Shown: positions 1-9,891, counted from the stretch's first letter. The stretch is 64,000 bases of DNA from Pseudomonas oleovorans subsp. oleovorans (GCF_002197815.1 NZ_NIUB01000014.1:42958-106957), one strand, 5' to 3'. Program-made: numbers and translations. Notes: generated from the letters alone by a model not told the origin.

Positions 1-236
1 TCCTCGTAGGTCAGCAGGGCTTCGAGGTAATAGGGTGAAACTGCGTCCGGCGTCACCGGATAACGCCATACACCGTCGTGGTCGGCAAAACGCCACAGCG
101 GCGTACCGTCCTCGGCCAGCACCACGCGCGCCAGATCGTCCTCGGGCAGGGGCAGTGGGAAGAGGTGGTCGGCCAGCCAGAGCAGGGCCAGGGGGAGCAG
201 GAGGATATGGAGCCAGAGGCGAGTTAGGCGGGGCAT
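1..236 (-). CDS. pbpC: Penicillin-binding protein 1C, N-terminal part (cut by window edge)
   Basis: Only the first 78 codons are in the window. The ATG at 236 opens a protein starting MPRLTRLWLHILLLPLALL, a signal-anchor segment (about residues 6-22). It is followed by PLPEDDLARVVLAEDGTPLW and FADHDGVWRYP, the N-terminal pattern of PBP1C, whose glycosyltransferase and transpeptidase domains would lie to the left of the window. PBP1C proteins are inner-membrane peptidoglycan synthases. The family is typically encoded next to the thioester alpha-2-macroglobulin YfhM, and that gene lies upstream on the same strand (850-5748), which supports the call. A DUF559 gene and palindromic repeats separate the two here. 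Confidence 0.87.
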   Translation of the reverse strand, partial: MPRLTRLWLHILLLPLALLWLADHLFPLPLPEDDLARVVLAEDGTPLWRFADHDGVWRYPVTPDAVSPYYLEALLTYE

Positions 237-242
237 GCAAAA

Positions 243-281
243 CCCTCTCCCCCAACCCCTCTCCCATAAATGGGAGAGGGG
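243..281. repeat. GGGAGAGG palindromic repeat, copy 1
   Basis: A C-rich lead (ccctctccccc) is followed by a perfect palindrome with arms CCTCTCCCAT and ATGGGAGAGG around a short loop. It lies between pbpC and the DUF559 gene. The same core recurs at 685-726, 806-843, 10541-10590, 39296-39333, 42479-42528 and 42560-42599. Confidence 0.85.
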
Positions 282-317
282 AGCAGATCAACGTTATGCC
301 AAGGCTCGCGGCGATGC

Positions 318-662
318 TCATAGGCCATCTTGCTCGCCGATTTCAAGACGAATCTGTTCAAGTACCGCCTTCGTTTCAGCCAGTACCTGATGATTCCAGA
401 AGCGCAGCACACGATAGCCTCGAGTCTCCAGATAACGCTCACGTTGTTGATCGTATTCCGTCTGCAACTGATGCTGCCCACCGTCCAGCTCGATGACGAG
501 CCAACGTTCAGTGCAGATGAAATCGACGATATAGGGGCCAATGGGTTTCTGCCGTTTGAACTTCAGGCCTAGGAAGCGGTGAGCACGCAGGTAATACCAG
601 AGCCGTTGCTCGGCATCAGTCATCTCATGACGAAGGCGCTTGGCGTTGTCGAGTAGTGTCAT
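318..662 (-). CDS. DUF559 domain protein (Vsr/endonuclease-like fold)
   Basis: A 114-residue protein. The ATG at 662 is chosen because a strong ribosome binding site (AAGGAGG) precedes it; the frame stays open further upstream only because it runs through a repeat. The protein shows the DUF559 pattern: an N-terminal RLRHEMTDAEQRLWYYLRA helix, then FKRQKPIGPYIVDFIC, then LVIELDGGQHQ and RYLETRGYRVLRFWNHQVL. The D of IVDF and the E of IELDGGQH occupy positions expected of a PD-(D/E)XK-like nuclease related to very-short-patch repair enzymes. Substrate and role are unknown. It lies between pbpC and yfhM, which are usually adjacent, and palindromes of the GGGAGAGG family flank it on both sides, which suggests it arrived as a cassette with them. 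Confidence 0.85.
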   Translation of the reverse strand: MTLLDNAKRLRHEMTDAEQRLWYYLRAHRFLGLKFKRQKPIGPYIVDFICTERWLVIELDGGQHQLQTEYDQQRERYLETRGYRVLRFWNHQVLAETKAVLEQIRLEIGEQDGL

Positions 663-684
663 GGTTCCTCCTTGAACCTTTTTT

Positions 685-726
685 GCCCTCTCCCCCAGCC
701 CCTCTCCCGCAAGCGGGAGAGGGGAG
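685..726. repeat. GGGAGAGG palindromic repeat, copy 2
   Basis: Arms CCTCTCCCGC and GCGGGAGAGG surround a short aa loop, preceded by the C-rich lead ccctctccccc. It starts 23 bases upstream of the DUF559 start codon. Confidence 0.85.
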
Positions 727-805
727 CGATATGAGGTAACCCTGATACCGAGTGCAGCCTGACTTGCAAGCCGTGTGACGCACATCTGACAGCTGACACG
801 CTCGG

Positions 806-843
806 CCCCCTCTCCCATTCATGGGAGAGGGTTGGGGAGAGGG
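806..843. repeat. GGGAGAGG palindromic repeat, copy 3 (opposite orientation)
   Basis: Arms CCCTCTCCCAT and ATGGGAGAGGG are followed by ttggggagaggg, the reverse complement of the C-rich lead in copies 1 and 2. It ends seven bases before the yfhM stop codon. Confidence 0.83.
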
Positions 844-849
844 TCGCTT

Positions 850-3800
850 TTAGCGCCCCCTCACCACCAGACTCTCCGGCGCACTACCCAGCGCCTGCCA
901 GCTCGGCCGGTACATGGACTCCACCTGCGGTGGCGGTACCCGATAGCTGCCCGGCGTCACCGCACGGGCCAGGTAGAGCAGATGGCTGGCGCCGTACTCC
1001 TCCACGTCCACCGCTGCCACGTAGCGGTCGCCACGATATTCCTGGTGCTTGATCCGCGCGTTCTGCATCGACTGACGCCATTCCTTGACGTTGCTGCCGG
1101 CGTCATCGAGGCTCGCCGCGCTCTGCGCCAGGTTCTGGTTCTCCAGCTCCAGGCCAGCCGGCAGCAGGTCGACGACCAGCGCATCCGGTACGCGCTGCTT
1201 GGCGCGCACAGCCAGGTGCACCAGCACCAGCTCGCCGCTGTCCAGGCGCTGCAGATCGAGCGGACGGCCGTCCATGCCCAGGTATTCGCGCTCGATGCTG
1301 AGGTTCTCGCCACCGGCGCGCGGGGCCTGACTCGGGTAACCGGACAGGGTCAGCTGCTGATACAGCGTGGTGCTGCCGGCATTGCTCACGCTCAGCGGTT
1401 CGGCCAGCTCCGCACGCTCCAGCTTGATGCCGGGCTGCTGGTTGCTCAGTTCGAACTGGAAGGCGCCGCTGGCAAGCGCAGCGCTCCACGCCTGTTCCGG
1501 CTTGCCGAGAATGCCGCGACCGGCGAGGAACAGCGAGTTGCGCTCCTGGGTCGACAACCAGCGCTGACCGGCCAGCTCATCGGCCAGGTTGAACAGCCGC
1601 TGCTCGCGCTGGCCGGCAGCCAGGTCGTGCTCTTCCAGCAAGGCGAGAATCAGCGCCTGGTCGCGCAGCGGGCTGCCGTAATCGGCCATCCAGCGCTCGC
1701 CATCGCGCTGCTGGACCAGCCCCTGATTCAACGCCTGCTCGGCACGCGGTGCATCGCCCATCAGCTTCAATGCGGCGGCCAGTTGCACCAGCGGCAGACC
1801 GGAGCGGGCGTCGTTACGACGGTCGAACAGGCTGCGTAGCGCGCCCAGCGGCGCCTGCTGGCTACGCGCCAACACGTAGCCGGCGTAGGCCTGCACGGCG
1901 AAGCGGGTGTGGGCGAAGTCCTGGCTGTAGCTGGCCTCGATCAGGCTGCTCTGCTGCAGGTAGCGCAGCAGGCGATCACTGGCCTTCTTCAGTGCTTCCG
2001 GCGGTACGCCGAAGCCCTGCTCGCGAGCACGCAGAAGGAAATCGGTGACGTAGGCGGTGAGCCAGTATTCCTCTTCGCTCTCGGCACTCCACATGCCGAA
2101 GCCGCCGCTATGCCGCTGCATACCAAGCAGACGCTCGATGCCCAGCTCGATGCTTTTGCGTCGCTGCTCGTCAGGTTCACCCTCAAGGCCAAGGCGCTTG
2201 AGACTCGCGGCATCGGCGTAGAGCGACGGATAGAGGCCACTGGTGGTCTGCTCCAGGCAGCCGTAGGGGTAGGCCTTGAGCGCACGAATCTGCTCGCCGA
2301 GGTTAAGCGGCGGGCGGCTCGACAGCGCCAACACGGCCTCCAGCCCGGCCGGTTCGAACTGATTGAGGGTGCCCGCCGGCATGCTCCAGGGCTTGCCCTC
2401 ACCCAGTACCGCGCGGAAGTGTTGCAACTGCGCCGGGTAGGCCGGTCGGATGCCCAGTGTCCACTCGCGGCTGAAGTCGCCCAGGGTCTCGTTCGGCAGC
2501 GCCAGGCCCTGCACCTCGACATGGATGCGGCCCTGGCCCAGGCCACCCTCGGCGCGTACCGGAATGCGCAGGGTGGTGCGCTCGCCATCCTTCAGACTGA
2601 TCGGCGACTCACCCTTGCCGAGCAGGCGCAGCTGGCCCTCGACACCCAGTTGCACATCGAGCTTCTGCTCGCTGCCGGACAGGTTGGTCAGATCCAGCGC
2701 CAGGGTGGTTTCGTCACCACCGGCAAGGAAGCGCGGCATCGACAGTTCGGCGATCAGCGGCGCGGCCACCACCGTCTTGGCCTCGGCCATGCCGAAGCGC
2801 TCGTCGGCCCATGCCTGCGCCATCAGGCGCAGCTCACCGTTGAAGTCGGGGATATCCAGGCTGACTTCGCCCTCGCCCTTGTCGTTCAGCTTCAGCGCAT
2901 CGCTCTGCAGCGCGACGATCAACACACTGGTATCCGGACGTTTGCCACCGGCGGCGAGGCCGGCGTCACCGCCGAAGGCCAGGCTGGCGACACGCCCCTG
3001 CGCTTCGATCAGCTGACCGTAAATATCCAGCTGGTCAGCGCCATAGGCCTTGCGCCCGAAGAAGTTGGCGAAAGGATCGGGCGTGGCGTAGCTGGTGATG
3101 TTGAGGATGCCCACGTCCACCGCAGCGACCAGCACATGCACGGTATCGGGAATGCTGCCGTCGGCGTTACGTGCACTGACCTTGACCTGCAGCGGTTGCT
3201 TGGGACGCATCTTTTCCGGCGCTTCCAGACTCAGCGCCAGCTTGCGCGGGGCACGTTCCAGCGGCAGGTGCAGCAGGCCGACCGCGCGTTTCGGCGTGAC
3301 TTGCGCCTTGCGCTCACCCGGGCGAACCACCAGGGCGCTGAGGTAGAGGTCGTGACGCGCCCATTTCTCGTCGATGGGCAGTTCGAAGGTCTTGCCTTCG
3401 GCCGGCACGCTGATCTCCTGCCACCACAGCGGACCGTCGCTGGACTCGACCAGCAGGTAGCCGTTGCCGGCAGCCGGCGGGGTGACGGTGATCTTGGCCA
3501 CGTCGCCCGCGGCGTAGGCAGGCTTGTCCAGCGCCAGCTTGACTTGGTCGGGACGCACCGCACCACCGTCGACATTGTCCTGCCAGCGGTAGCCGGCCCA
3601 GAAGCGCAGGCTGCTGACCAGGCCGGTCTGGTTGTCCACCACCTCGACCCGGTACGGGCCCCACTCCACCGGGAAGCTGACCTTGGCGGTGTCGCCCGCG
3701 GCGACCTTGAGCGGCTCGTCGCTGAGGGTAAGGAACTTCTCGTTGTAGTTGTGACGCCAGCCTTCGCCGTCGGAGAAGCTCCAGAAGTAGTCGCGGCGCT

Positions 3801-5748
3801 CACGCACCAGACGCACGTTGAGGTTGTCAGCCGCCAGCTTGTTGCCGGCGGCGTCGGCCACCAGAACCTCGAATTCGGCCAGGCTGTCAGCATCGACCTC
3901 CTCGCCGTCGAACAGCCCGCGCACACCCGGCAGACGCTCGGCGGGCCATACCGGCTGCACGATACGCCGGGTGATCGGCCGGCCGCCGGACTCCTGCAGA
4001 CTGGCCTGGAGGATCAGACGCAGCGGCGATTTGGCGTCGCCCCAGCGGTTTTCCGGGCGCAGCACGGCGCGGCCCTGGTCGTCGAGACTGACCTCGTCGA
4101 GCTCCTGATCCTGGCTCAGATCAGCCTCGGTGATATCGCCGAACTGGTACCCCGGCAGGCTCGCCACCGCCTCACGCAGCAGCCGCACATAAAGCTGTCC
4201 GGTCAGGCGATTGCCAGCGGTCGGCGCGCCGTAGAGGTAACGTCCGGACACCGCGAACTCAGCGCTGTCGCCGGGCGCGTAGGGCTGCTCCTGGCCCTTG
4301 AGTTCCAGGGCCATGCGCTCGGGCAGGAAATCCTCGACGAGAAATTCATAGAGCTGTGGGCTGCCGTCACCTAGGTCGAGCAATAACTGCCAGCGCCCGG
4401 TCGGCGCCTCTTCGGCCAGCGGCAGCTGATACTGATAAAGGCCGTCATCGCCGGCATTCCAGACGAACTTGCGGCTGATCTGCTCATCCGGGCGGCGTAC
4501 CTCGACACTGACCGGCTGCGCCTTGACCGGGCGACCATCGGCATCACGCAGCAGACCATTGAGCAGCACGGTCTCGCCGGGGCGATACAGATCACGCGGG
4601 CCGAATACGAAGAACTGCAGGGCGTGTGCTTTCGGGCCGGTGATGTCGAATTCGGCCAGGTCCAGCGCCGGTGCGTTCAGGCGCAGCAGGCTGGTCTGCT
4701 CGTCCTGCCTGGCCACCAGCACCTGGGCCTTGGCCGGCAGCGGCAACTGCGCATGGCCCGCCGAGTCGGTCTTGCCCTCGGCAAGCAGCGCACCGTCGCC
4801 GTCGAGCAGTTCCAGCTGCACCCCGGACTGCGCCTTACCGCCTTCCAGCGCCTGGGTGAACACATCCAGGCGGTCACGATAGCGATGGGCGGAGAGGCCG
4901 ATATCACTCAGGGAAAACAGCGTCGCTGGCTGCGAGTAGCTATAGCTGCCAGCCTCACGCATCACCGCCAGGTACACGCCCGGCTGCTTGAACGGGTCCA
5001 GGCCGGCGATGGGCAGCAGCAGGGTTTCACGGGTATTGCGCGCAGGGTTGAGGTCGAAGCGCCCGCCGTAGACCAGATCGGCCATCGGCAGCAGTTCGCG
5101 GGCTTCCCAGGTATCCAGGTTGCTGGCCCGGCCCCAGCGCGACAGGAAGCGCGGCAGCGCCTCGGGCTTGATGCGGAAGAACTCGACATTGACCTTGTCG
5201 ACGTTCAGCGCGATCACCGGCAGGCCTTCGGCCAGACGGGTCGGCAGCAGCGAACCGCGGCTGGCGAAACCGACGCTGGCCTGCAGGTCGCGGGTTTCGA
5301 AACGGCTGACATGCTCTTTGGCCAGCTTGCCGCCATTGATCGACGTCAGGCCGGCATCGATGGTCAGCACCAGTTTGCGCTGCGGCTCCAGGTGGCGCAG
5401 GCGCAACTCGCTGAGGTTGTCGGTCAGCTCCCAGGCGCCGTCGACCTTGCCAGCGGTGCTGTCGACCAGGTGCAGGCGCTCGGCGAAGGGCTGGTCGGGG
5501 TCCAGCGGGATGAAGAAGGTCACCGACAGCGCACTGGCGCCGTCGAGTTGCACCTCGGAAACGTCGACCACCTCCAGCTCGCGCCCGGCGTAGCGCTTGG
5601 CCAGCGCGTCGCGGTCGACCGCTGGCTTGGGCGCCTGCGGCTGTTGCGCAGCAGGCGCGCCAGGGGTCACCGTGGCAGGGGGCTGGGAAGAATCACAGGC
5701 GCTGAGCAGGCTCAGCAGCATGGCCAGAAGCAGTCCTTTGTTCGGCAT
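850..5748 (-). CDS. yfhM: Bacterial alpha-2-macroglobulin, thioester type (YfhM-like lipoprotein)
   Basis: A 1632-residue periplasmic protease trap. The N-terminus MPNKGLLLAMLLSLLSAC carries a lipobox (LSAC, Cys18), so it is a membrane-anchored lipoprotein. The middle holds a series of macroglobulin beta-sandwich domains (for example the DLYRPGETVLLNGLLRD region). The thioester motif YPYGCLEQ is intact, with Cys1164, and the alpha-alpha barrel of the thioester domain follows. In this family a cleaved bait region exposes the thioester, which traps attacking proteases; the partner PbpC is thought to repair peptidoglycan. The length matches the YfhM type (about 1650), and the thioester sets it apart from MagD-type homologues that lack it. 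The start has a GGAGC site upstream. The gene diverges from the MATE gene. Confidence 0.95.
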   Translation of the reverse strand: MPNKGLLLAMLLSLLSACDSSQPPATVTPGAPAAQQPQAPKPAVDRDALAKRYAGRELEVVDVSEVQLDGASALSVTFFIPLDPDQPFAERLHLVDSTAGKVDGAWELTDNLSELRLRHLEPQRKLVLTIDAGLTSINGGKLAKEHVSRFETRDLQASVGFASRGSLLPTRLAEGLPVIALNVDKVNVEFFRIKPEALPRFLSRWGRASNLDTWEARELLPMADLVYGGRFDLNPARNTRETLLLPIAGLDPFKQPGVYLAVMREAGSYSYSQPATLFSLSDIGLSAHRYRDRLDVFTQALEGGKAQSGVQLELLDGDGALLAEGKTDSAGHAQLPLPAKAQVLVARQDEQTSLLRLNAPALDLAEFDITGPKAHALQFFVFGPRDLYRPGETVLLNGLLRDADGRPVKAQPVSVEVRRPDEQISRKFVWNAGDDGLYQYQLPLAEEAPTGRWQLLLDLGDGSPQLYEFLVEDFLPERMALELKGQEQPYAPGDSAEFAVSGRYLYGAPTAGNRLTGQLYVRLLREAVASLPGYQFGDITEADLSQDQELDEVSLDDQGRAVLRPENRWGDAKSPLRLILQASLQESGGRPITRRIVQPVWPAERLPGVRGLFDGEEVDADSLAEFEVLVADAAGNKLAADNLNVRLVRERRDYFWSFSDGEGWRHNYNEKFLTLSDEPLKVAAGDTAKVSFPVEWGPYRVEVVDNQTGLVSSLRFWAGYRWQDNVDGGAVRPDQVKLALDKPAYAAGDVAKITVTPPAAGNGYLLVESSDGPLWWQEISVPAEGKTFELPIDEKWARHDLYLSALVVRPGERKAQVTPKRAVGLLHLPLERAPRKLALSLEAPEKMRPKQPLQVKVSARNADGSIPDTVHVLVAAVDVGILNITSYATPDPFANFFGRKAYGADQLDIYGQLIEAQGRVASLAFGGDAGLAAGGKRPDTSVLIVALQSDALKLNDKGEGEVSLDIPDFNGELRLMAQAWADERFGMAEAKTVVAAPLIAELSMPRFLAGGDETTLALDLTNLSGSEQKLDVQLGVEGQLRLLGKGESPISLKDGERTTLRIPVRAEGGLGQGRIHVEVQGLALPNETLGDFSREWTLGIRPAYPAQLQHFRAVLGEGKPWSMPAGTLNQFEPAGLEAVLALSSRPPLNLGEQIRALKAYPYGCLEQTTSGLYPSLYADAASLKRLGLEGEPDEQRRKSIELGIERLLGMQRHSGGFGMWSAESEEEYWLTAYVTDFLLRAREQGFGVPPEALKKASDRLLRYLQQSSLIEASYSQDFAHTRFAVQAYAGYVLARSQQAPLGALRSLFDRRNDARSGLPLVQLAAALKLMGDAPRAEQALNQGLVQQRDGERWMADYGSPLRDQALILALLEEHDLAAGQREQRLFNLADELAGQRWLSTQERNSLFLAGRGILGKPEQAWSAALASGAFQFELSNQQPGIKLERAELAEPLSVSNAGSTTLYQQLTLSGYPSQAPRAGGENLSIEREYLGMDGRPLDLQRLDSGELVLVHLAVRAKQRVPDALVVDLLPAGLELENQNLAQSAASLDDAGSNVKEWRQSMQNARIKHQEYRGDRYVAAVDVEEYGASHLLYLARAVTPGSYRVPPPQVESMYRPSWQALGSAPESLVVRGR

Positions 5749-5860
5749 TGCGGGCTCCGGAGAGTAGGGGCGCGAAGGCCATCACTATAGCCGAGCGGCC
5801 AATGCGCCGACGAGGCAAGGCGACGAAATCCGCCAAGCTGCGCACACTCCGCAGGGCGCC

Positions 5861-5866
5861 TATAAT
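5861..5866 (+). promoter_or_regulatory. Putative -10 box of the MATE gene
   Basis: A perfect TATAAT lies 22 bases upstream of the ATG at 5889. No good -35 is visible at the expected distance (around 5838-5843). It sits in the yfhM/MATE divergent intergenic region. Confidence 0.45.
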
Positions 5867-5888
5867 CGGCGTTTTTCTGGAGCCGTCC

Positions 5889-7238
5889 ATGTCCGCTCTG
5901 CTCGATGCCTGGCGCCACACCCCGACCCAGCGCAAGGTCTGGGCGCTGGCGGCACCGATGATTCTCTCCAACCTCTCGGTGCCCATGGTGGCCTTGGTCG
6001 ACACCGCCGTGGTCGGCCATCTGCCACATGCCCACCAGCTCGCTGCGGTGGCAGTCGGCAGCAGCCTGTATACCCTGCTGACCTGGGCCATGGGCTTTCT
6101 GCGCATGGGCAGCACCGGTTTCGCCGCCCAGGCTGCAGGGCGCGAGGATGGCGGCGCGTTGCGCCAGGTGCTGGTGCAGGGGCTCGGTCTGGGCGTGTTC
6201 ATGGCCCTGCTTCTGGGTCTGCTGGCCCTGCCATTCAGCAGTGCCGCACTGAGCCTGATGCAACCCTCCGCCGAGCTGGATCAGTTGGCGCGCCAGTATT
6301 TCCAGATCCGTCTGCTCGGCCTGCCCGCCAGCTTGGCGACCTACGCCCTGATCGGCTGGCTGCTGGGCACGCAGAGCGCCCGTGGTCCGCTGGCCATTCT
6401 GCTGACAGCCAACCTGATCAACGTAGCGCTCGACCTGCTGTTCGTGCTCGGCCTGGAATGGGGTGTGGCCGGTGCGGCCTGGGCCTCGGTGATCGCCGAG
6501 TGGAGTGGCGCCCTGCTCGGCCTGTGGCTGGCCCGCGGTGCACTCGCACACTATCCCGGCCGCCTCGACAGCAGCGCGCTGAAACGCTGGAGCAACTGGC
6601 GCCCACTGCTGGCAGTCAACCGCGATATCTTCATCCGCACCCTGGCGCTGCAGTTGGTGTTCTTCCTGATCACCGTGAAAGGCACGCGCCTCGGCGATGC
6701 CACGGTGGCGGCCAACGCGCTGCTGCTCAATGGCCTGACGCTGACCGCCTACGCCCTCGACGGCCTGGCCCATGCCGTCGAGGCCCTATGCGGCCACGCG
6801 CTGGGCGCGCGTGATCGCGCTGCGCTGCGCCGTTCGCTGCTGGTAGCCGGTGCCTGGTCGCTGCTGGCCAGCGCCGGCTTCGCCCTGTTCTTCCTGTTCG
6901 GCGGGCACTGGTTCGTCGGCCTGCTGACCGATATCGCCGAAGTCCGCGAACTGGCGCTGACCTTCCTGCCCTACCTGGCCCTGCTGCCGCTGCTGGCTGT
7001 GTGGAGCTACCTGCTCGACGGCCTGTTCATCGGCGCCACCCGGGCCCGCGAGATGCGCGACGCCATGCTCATCGCCCTGGCTTTGGCACTGCCACTGGCC
7101 TGGTGGCTGCAAGGCCTGGGCAATCACGGGTTGTGGTTGGCATTTCTGGCCTTCATGGGGCTGCGCAGCCTGGTACTGGCTGGCTATGCTTGGCAGCTGT
7201 CGCGGCGCGACCTGTGGTTCGCCCGAGCCGGCCGCTAA
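5889..7238 (+). CDS. MATE family efflux transporter (DinF-like)
   Basis: 449 residues, hydrophobic throughout, consistent with 12 membrane helices. The opening VWALAAPMILSNLSVPMVAL, then VDTAVVGHL and MGFLRMGSTGFAAQAAG, are typical of the DinF branch of MATE exporters. These are inner-membrane proteins that export cationic drugs or metabolites in exchange for Na+ or H+. The ATG at 5889 is preferred over an in-frame start at 5748, because the latter overlaps the yfhM start, lacks a membrane-protein-like N-terminus and lies upstream of the TATAAT box. The substrate cannot be told from sequence. The downstream DUF2214 gene follows after 34 bases and may be cotranscribed. Confidence 0.93.
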   Translation: MSALLDAWRHTPTQRKVWALAAPMILSNLSVPMVALVDTAVVGHLPHAHQLAAVAVGSSLYTLLTWAMGFLRMGSTGFAAQAAGREDGGALRQVLVQGLGLGVFMALLLGLLALPFSSAALSLMQPSAELDQLARQYFQIRLLGLPASLATYALIGWLLGTQSARGPLAILLTANLINVALDLLFVLGLEWGVAGAAWASVIAEWSGALLGLWLARGALAHYPGRLDSSALKRWSNWRPLLAVNRDIFIRTLALQLVFFLITVKGTRLGDATVAANALLLNGLTLTAYALDGLAHAVEALCGHALGARDRAALRRSLLVAGAWSLLASAGFALFFLFGGHWFVGLLTDIAEVRELALTFLPYLALLPLLAVWSYLLDGLFIGATRAREMRDAMLIALALALPLAWWLQGLGNHGLWLAFLAFMGLRSLVLAGYAWQLSRRDLWFARAGR

Positions 7239-7272
7239 TCCGCCTTCAGCCCGTCTGCCGCAAGGAGCTCCC

Positions 7273-7728
7273 ATGGCCGCCGCACTCGTCGCCTATCTGC
7301 ATTTTCTGGCGATCTTCGCCCTGTTCGCCCTGCTTAGCGTCGAGCATGTACTGTTCAAGGCGCCGCTTGACCTTGCCCGCGCGCGCAGCCTGATGATCAC
7401 CGACCTGGTCTACGGCATCTGTGCCGGCCTGGTGCTGGCCACCGGTGTCGCCCGCGTGCTGTGGTTCGGCAAGGGCGCCGCCTACTACATGGGCAACAGC
7501 CTGTTCCATGCGAAGTTAGGGCTGCTCATCCTGGTCGGCTTGCTGTCGATCGTGCCCACGGTGGTGTTCATCAAATGGCGCAAAACCCTGAAGACAGGCC
7601 AGGTGCCCGCGCCCAGCGCTCGGCAGGTACGTCTGGTGACCTGGAGCATTCGCATCGAGCTGCTGCTGTTGCTGGTGATCCCGCTGCTGGCGACGCTAAT
7701 GGCGCGCGGTCATGGCGTCATTGGCTGA
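7273..7728 (+). CDS. DUF2214 family inner-membrane protein
   Basis: 151 residues with four hydrophobic segments (about 5-25, 40-62, 77-97 and 128-146). The sequence resembles DUF2214: LHFLAIFALFALLSVEHVLF, then DLVYGICAGLVLATGVARV and a NSLFHAKLGLLILVGLLSI helix. An AAGGAG site lies directly before the ATG at 7273. Function is unknown. Conserved His residues in predicted helices (His10, His24 and His79 by position) could bind heme or metal, but that is only a suggestion. It lies 34 bases after the MATE gene and converges on speA, with a palindromic repeat between them. Confidence 0.85.
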   Translation: MAAALVAYLHFLAIFALFALLSVEHVLFKAPLDLARARSLMITDLVYGICAGLVLATGVARVLWFGKGAAYYMGNSLFHAKLGLLILVGLLSIVPTVVFIKWRKTLKTGQVPAPSARQVRLVTWSIRIELLLLLVIPLLATLMARGHGVIG

Positions 7729-7781
7729 ACCGAGAGACACAAAGCATCGCCGCGAAAGCGCCGCCCACAGAGCAGCACCGT

Positions 7782-7850
7782 AGCCCGTATGCAATCCGGG
7801 AACGATGTCTGACGTTGCACCATCCCCGGATTGCATCCGGAGTTGCCGCA
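7782..7850. repeat. GTAGCCCG..GCAATCCGGG inverted repeat between convergent genes
   Basis: gtagcccgtatgcaatccgg and a near-inverted copy (ccccggattgcatccgg) are separated by about 30 bases. They lie between the convergent DUF2214 gene and speA, where the folded transcript could serve as a two-way terminator. Confidence 0.65.
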
Positions 7851-7856
7851 GGCGGT

Positions 7857-9770
7857 TTACGACGCCAGGTAGGACGAACGGGTCAGGCCCAGACGCAGAG
7901 CGTCGAGGAACTGGGTACGCTCACGGGCGCTGATCTTGGCGCTGGCCACCTTGTCGCGGTAGTGGGTCATCAGCTCCTCGGGCGACAGGTGCACATAGCG
8001 CAGCATGTCCTCGATGGTGTCGTGGGTCTCGATGCCGGCGTGCACCACGCTGCCATCGGCGCCCTGATAGATGTTCACCGAGTCGGTATCGCCGAACAGG
8101 TTGTGCATGTCGCCAAGGATTTCCTGATAGGCGCCGACCAGGAAGATGCCCAGCACATAGTCCTCACCCTCGCGAATCTCGTGTACCGGCAGGCTGGTCT
8201 CGATCGACTGCTCGTCTACATACTGACGGATCTTGCCGTCGGAGTCGCAGGTCAGGTCCTGCAGCACGGCGCGGCGCAGCGGCTCTTCGTCCAGACGTGA
8301 CAGCGGCAGGATCGGCAGAATCTGGCCGATGGCCCAGGTGTCCGGCAGGCTCTGGAATACCGAGAAGTTGCAGATGTACTTGTCGGCCAACTTGTCGTTG
8401 AGCTCGTCGAGCACCGCGCGGTGCGAGCGCTGGCGCGCCTTGAGCTGGTTGTGCAGGCGACGGCAGATGGCGAAGTAACACTGCTCGGCCAGCGCCTTCT
8501 GCGCCAGGCTGAGCTTGCCAGCCGAATACTGCGCGGCCACTTCCTCGATGTAGTGGGTGGCGCGCCAGTAGGTCTCGGCGACCATTTCCGGGTCGCTGTC
8601 TTCCAGTAGTTCGATCAGCACCTGCAACACTTCCGGCTGCTCGACGCTGGCATCGATCTCCGGCACCTTGTCGTTGTGGCGCTCGACATCGGTGACCTGC
8701 ACCAGCAGCACGGCATGGTGCGCGGTCATCGCCCGGCCGCTCTCGGAGAAGATGTGCGGATGGGGGATTTCCTGGCGGTCGCAGAACTCCTTGAGCATGT
8801 CGACCACGGCATCGGCGTAGTCCTGCATGTCGTAGTTGATCGAGCTGGCATTGCGCGAATGGGTACCGTCGTAGTCCACACCGAGACCGCCGCCGACGTC
8901 GATGTGATCGACCGGCAGACCCATGGCGCGCAATTCGCCGTAATAGCGGATGGCCTCGCGGAAGCCCTTGCGGTAGTCGGCGATGTTGGCGATCTGCGAG
9001 CCCATGTGAAAGTGCAGCAGGCGGATGCCCTGATCCAGCCCGGCAGCGCGGAAGCGCTCGACCACCGAGAGAATCTGCGCGGCGGACAGACCGAACTTGG
9101 ACTTCTCGCCACCGGTGTCGGCCCACTTGGAGGATGCCAGCGAGGACAGGCGCACGCGCAGGCCGATCTGCGGCGCGACCTTGAGGTCAGCGGCCTCCTC
9201 GATCACCAGGGCGACTTCCGACTCTTTCTCGATGACGATGAACACGTTGTGGCCGAGCTTCTGCCCCATCAGCGCCAGGCGGATGAACTCGCGGTCCTTG
9301 TAACCGTTGCAGACGATGGTGCCGCCCTTCGGCGCCAGCGCCAGCACGGCCAACAGCTCGGGCTTGGAGCCGGCCTCGAGGCCGATGGAGACGTTCTGCG
9401 TGGCGATGATGTTCTCGATCACCGCCTCCTGCTGGTTGACCTTGATCGGGTACAGCGCGGTGTAGCGGTTCTGGTATTCCAGGCGCTCGATGCTGGCGTC
9501 GAAGGCACCGGTCAGGCGGCGCACGCGGTCCTGCAGAATGTCCGGGAAGCGCACCAGTAGCGGCAGGGACAGGCCGCTCTGACGCAGTTCGTCGACCTGC
9601 TGATAGAGATCGATGGGTTGGCTGTCCGGCCCGTTGGGACGCACCTCGATACGCCCGGCGTCGTTGATCGAGAAATAGCCGGCGCCCCAGTGGCGAATGC
9701 CGTAGACACTGCGGCTATCGGCTACGGTCCATTGGCTGCCGTCGTCTTTGCGGGTGCGTCGTGCGGACAT
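7857..9770 (-). CDS. speA: Biosynthetic arginine decarboxylase
   Basis: 637 residues, the usual length of SpeA. It converts arginine to agmatine and CO2 with pyridoxal phosphate and Mg2+, the first step of the agmatine route to putrescine. The PLP lysine lies in YPIKVNQQ (Lys110). The sequence continues with the fold III (alanine-racemase-like barrel) motifs [24 protein letters not shown] and [14 protein letters not shown], and [15 protein letters not shown]. No signal peptide is present. The gene ends the convergent pair with DUF2214, and the SUI1-like gene lies upstream on the same strand, 121 bases away, so speA probably has its own promoter. From memory it matches the PA4839 position in P. 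aeruginosa. Confidence 0.98.
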   Translation of the reverse strand: MSARRTRKDDGSQWTVADSRSVYGIRHWGAGYFSINDAGRIEVRPNGPDSQPIDLYQQVDELRQSGLSLPLLVRFPDILQDRVRRLTGAFDASIERLEYQNRYTALYPIKVNQQEAVIENIIATQNVSIGLEAGSKPELLAVLALAPKGGTIVCNGYKDREFIRLALMGQKLGHNVFIVIEKESEVALVIEEAADLKVAPQIGLRVRLSSLASSKWADTGGEKSKFGLSAAQILSVVERFRAAGLDQGIRLLHFHMGSQIANIADYRKGFREAIRYYGELRAMGLPVDHIDVGGGLGVDYDGTHSRNASSINYDMQDYADAVVDMLKEFCDRQEIPHPHIFSESGRAMTAHHAVLLVQVTDVERHNDKVPEIDASVEQPEVLQVLIELLEDSDPEMVAETYWRATHYIEEVAAQYSAGKLSLAQKALAEQCYFAICRRLHNQLKARQRSHRAVLDELNDKLADKYICNFSVFQSLPDTWAIGQILPILPLSRLDEEPLRRAVLQDLTCDSDGKIRQYVDEQSIETSLPVHEIREGEDYVLGIFLVGAYQEILGDMHNLFGDTDSVNIYQGADGSVVHAGIETHDTIEDMLRYVHLSPEELMTHYRDKVASAKISARERTQFLDALRLGLTRSSYLAS

Positions 9771-9891
9771 CGGGTTCTCCCATGAGAAAAGCCTGACCTT
9801 ACTGGCGGCCAGTTTAAAAATTAAGGAAGCAAGATGACGTTTGCTCGGCGGTTGACCGTACGAGCGTCATCGAAGTTTAGAAAAGGGCGCT

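Noticed and set aside
1909..4374. 821-codon open frame on the + strand opposite yfhM
   Set aside because: Shadow frame from GC-rich codon bias; yfhM on the other strand has full family motifs and no matching domain exists on this one.
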